This document shows positions 63,781-64,000 of a stretch of DNA of 64,000 nucleotides, piece after piece. This stretch comes from Berghia stephanieae (taxonomy: Eukaryota; Mollusca; Gastropoda; Nudibranchia; Aeolidiidae). Position 1 is the first letter of the stretch; each line of letters begins with the position of its first letter. The position numbers and the translations under genes were made by a program. The stretch spans positions 45,229,837 to 45,293,836 of the forward strand of contig CM067445.1 of NCBI GenBank assembly GCA_034508935.3. Reading direction: 5' to 3'. The notes under the pieces are model-generated. The model saw nothing but the letters and a program-made list of their open reading frames with translations, searched no databases and was not told where the DNA came from.

Positions 63781-63985
63781 AGCACAAGACAGTCTCTGAA
63801 ATGGAACCCCAATTAGAAAGAAGACCAGGGAGGCCTAGAAATAGTTGACGAAGAAGCAGGGTGAAGGAAGCCAGGAGAGGCGGTTACACATGGAAGAGGT
63901 GGAGAAGACAGCCCAAGGAAGATTCAAATGGTGAAGTATCATTGATGGCCGGCGAATCTAAAGAAAAATGATTCAAAAATTGTCC
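63780..63985 (+). mobile_element. LINE 3' fragment at the right edge
   Basis: Reads RRPGRPRNS, stop, RRSRVKEARRGGYTWKRWRR QPKEDSNGEVSLMAGESKEK. This matches the post-RT tail (R.RGRPR..W.......A...G.TWK..E..A.DR..WR..V.GL) seen at 24540-24950 and 19005. 5' truncated with a stop. Confidence 0.7.
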
Positions 63986-64000
63986 ATGACAACAATGTTG

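Overview
This is a repeat-rich animal nuclear window. It holds one recognisable host gene, a DEG/ENaC (ASIC-like) cation channel on the + strand. Its 11 coding exons run from about 23463 to 54239, with GT-AG introns from 0.7 to 12.3 kb. The rest is transposon-derived or simple repeat. The channel type, the tRNA-derived SINEs with a GCGCTxTATA-like tail, RTE- and L2-like LINEs and very abundant trinucleotide microsatellites suggest a marine lophotrochozoan, probably a mollusc (inference, not proven).

Layout. 1-2349 (- strand): gag, protease and start of integrase of a Ty3/gypsy-type element that runs off the window edge; the order protease then integrase recalls Gmr1-like elements. 2350-7000: low-gene DNA with GAATG repeats, two copies of an abundant ~185 bp TATA-flanked MITE (called family A here), a long-TIR MITE (family M), AAT/ATC microsatellites and a tRNA-derived SINE. 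7030-10080: near full-length RTE-type LINE with apurinic-like endonuclease and reverse transcriptase, two frameshifts, (AAG)n tail. 10085-13560: microsatellites and a piggyBac-like TTAA MITE. 13557-13839: an almost perfect 283 bp palindrome built around TA repeats. 13870-22300: a dense nest of three non-homologous MITE families (A, B, C), nearly all carrying TGACGTCA, with repeated insertion of family A into internal TATA sites of its own relatives.

23463-54239: the channel gene. Exons 1-4 encode the cytoplasmic HG motif, TM1 and first extracellular part. Exons 5-8 encode the cysteine-rich finger/thumb. Exons 10-11 encode the last palm strand, the GAS selectivity filter and TM2. Exon 9 is exceptional: a 1.37 kb, phase 2-2 exon encoding about 455 helical, sequon-rich residues between thumb and palm. 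Skipping it joins exons 8 and 10 in frame into an ordinary ~500-residue channel. As sequenced, exon 9 has a one-base frameshift at a C run. Introns are packed with SINEs, MITEs, LINE fragments and microsatellites.

54240-64000: no host gene seen; SINEs (four tRNA-derived families), MITEs including nested cases, a tandem ~140 bp repeat interrupted by two insertions, and a LINE 3' fragment at the right edge.
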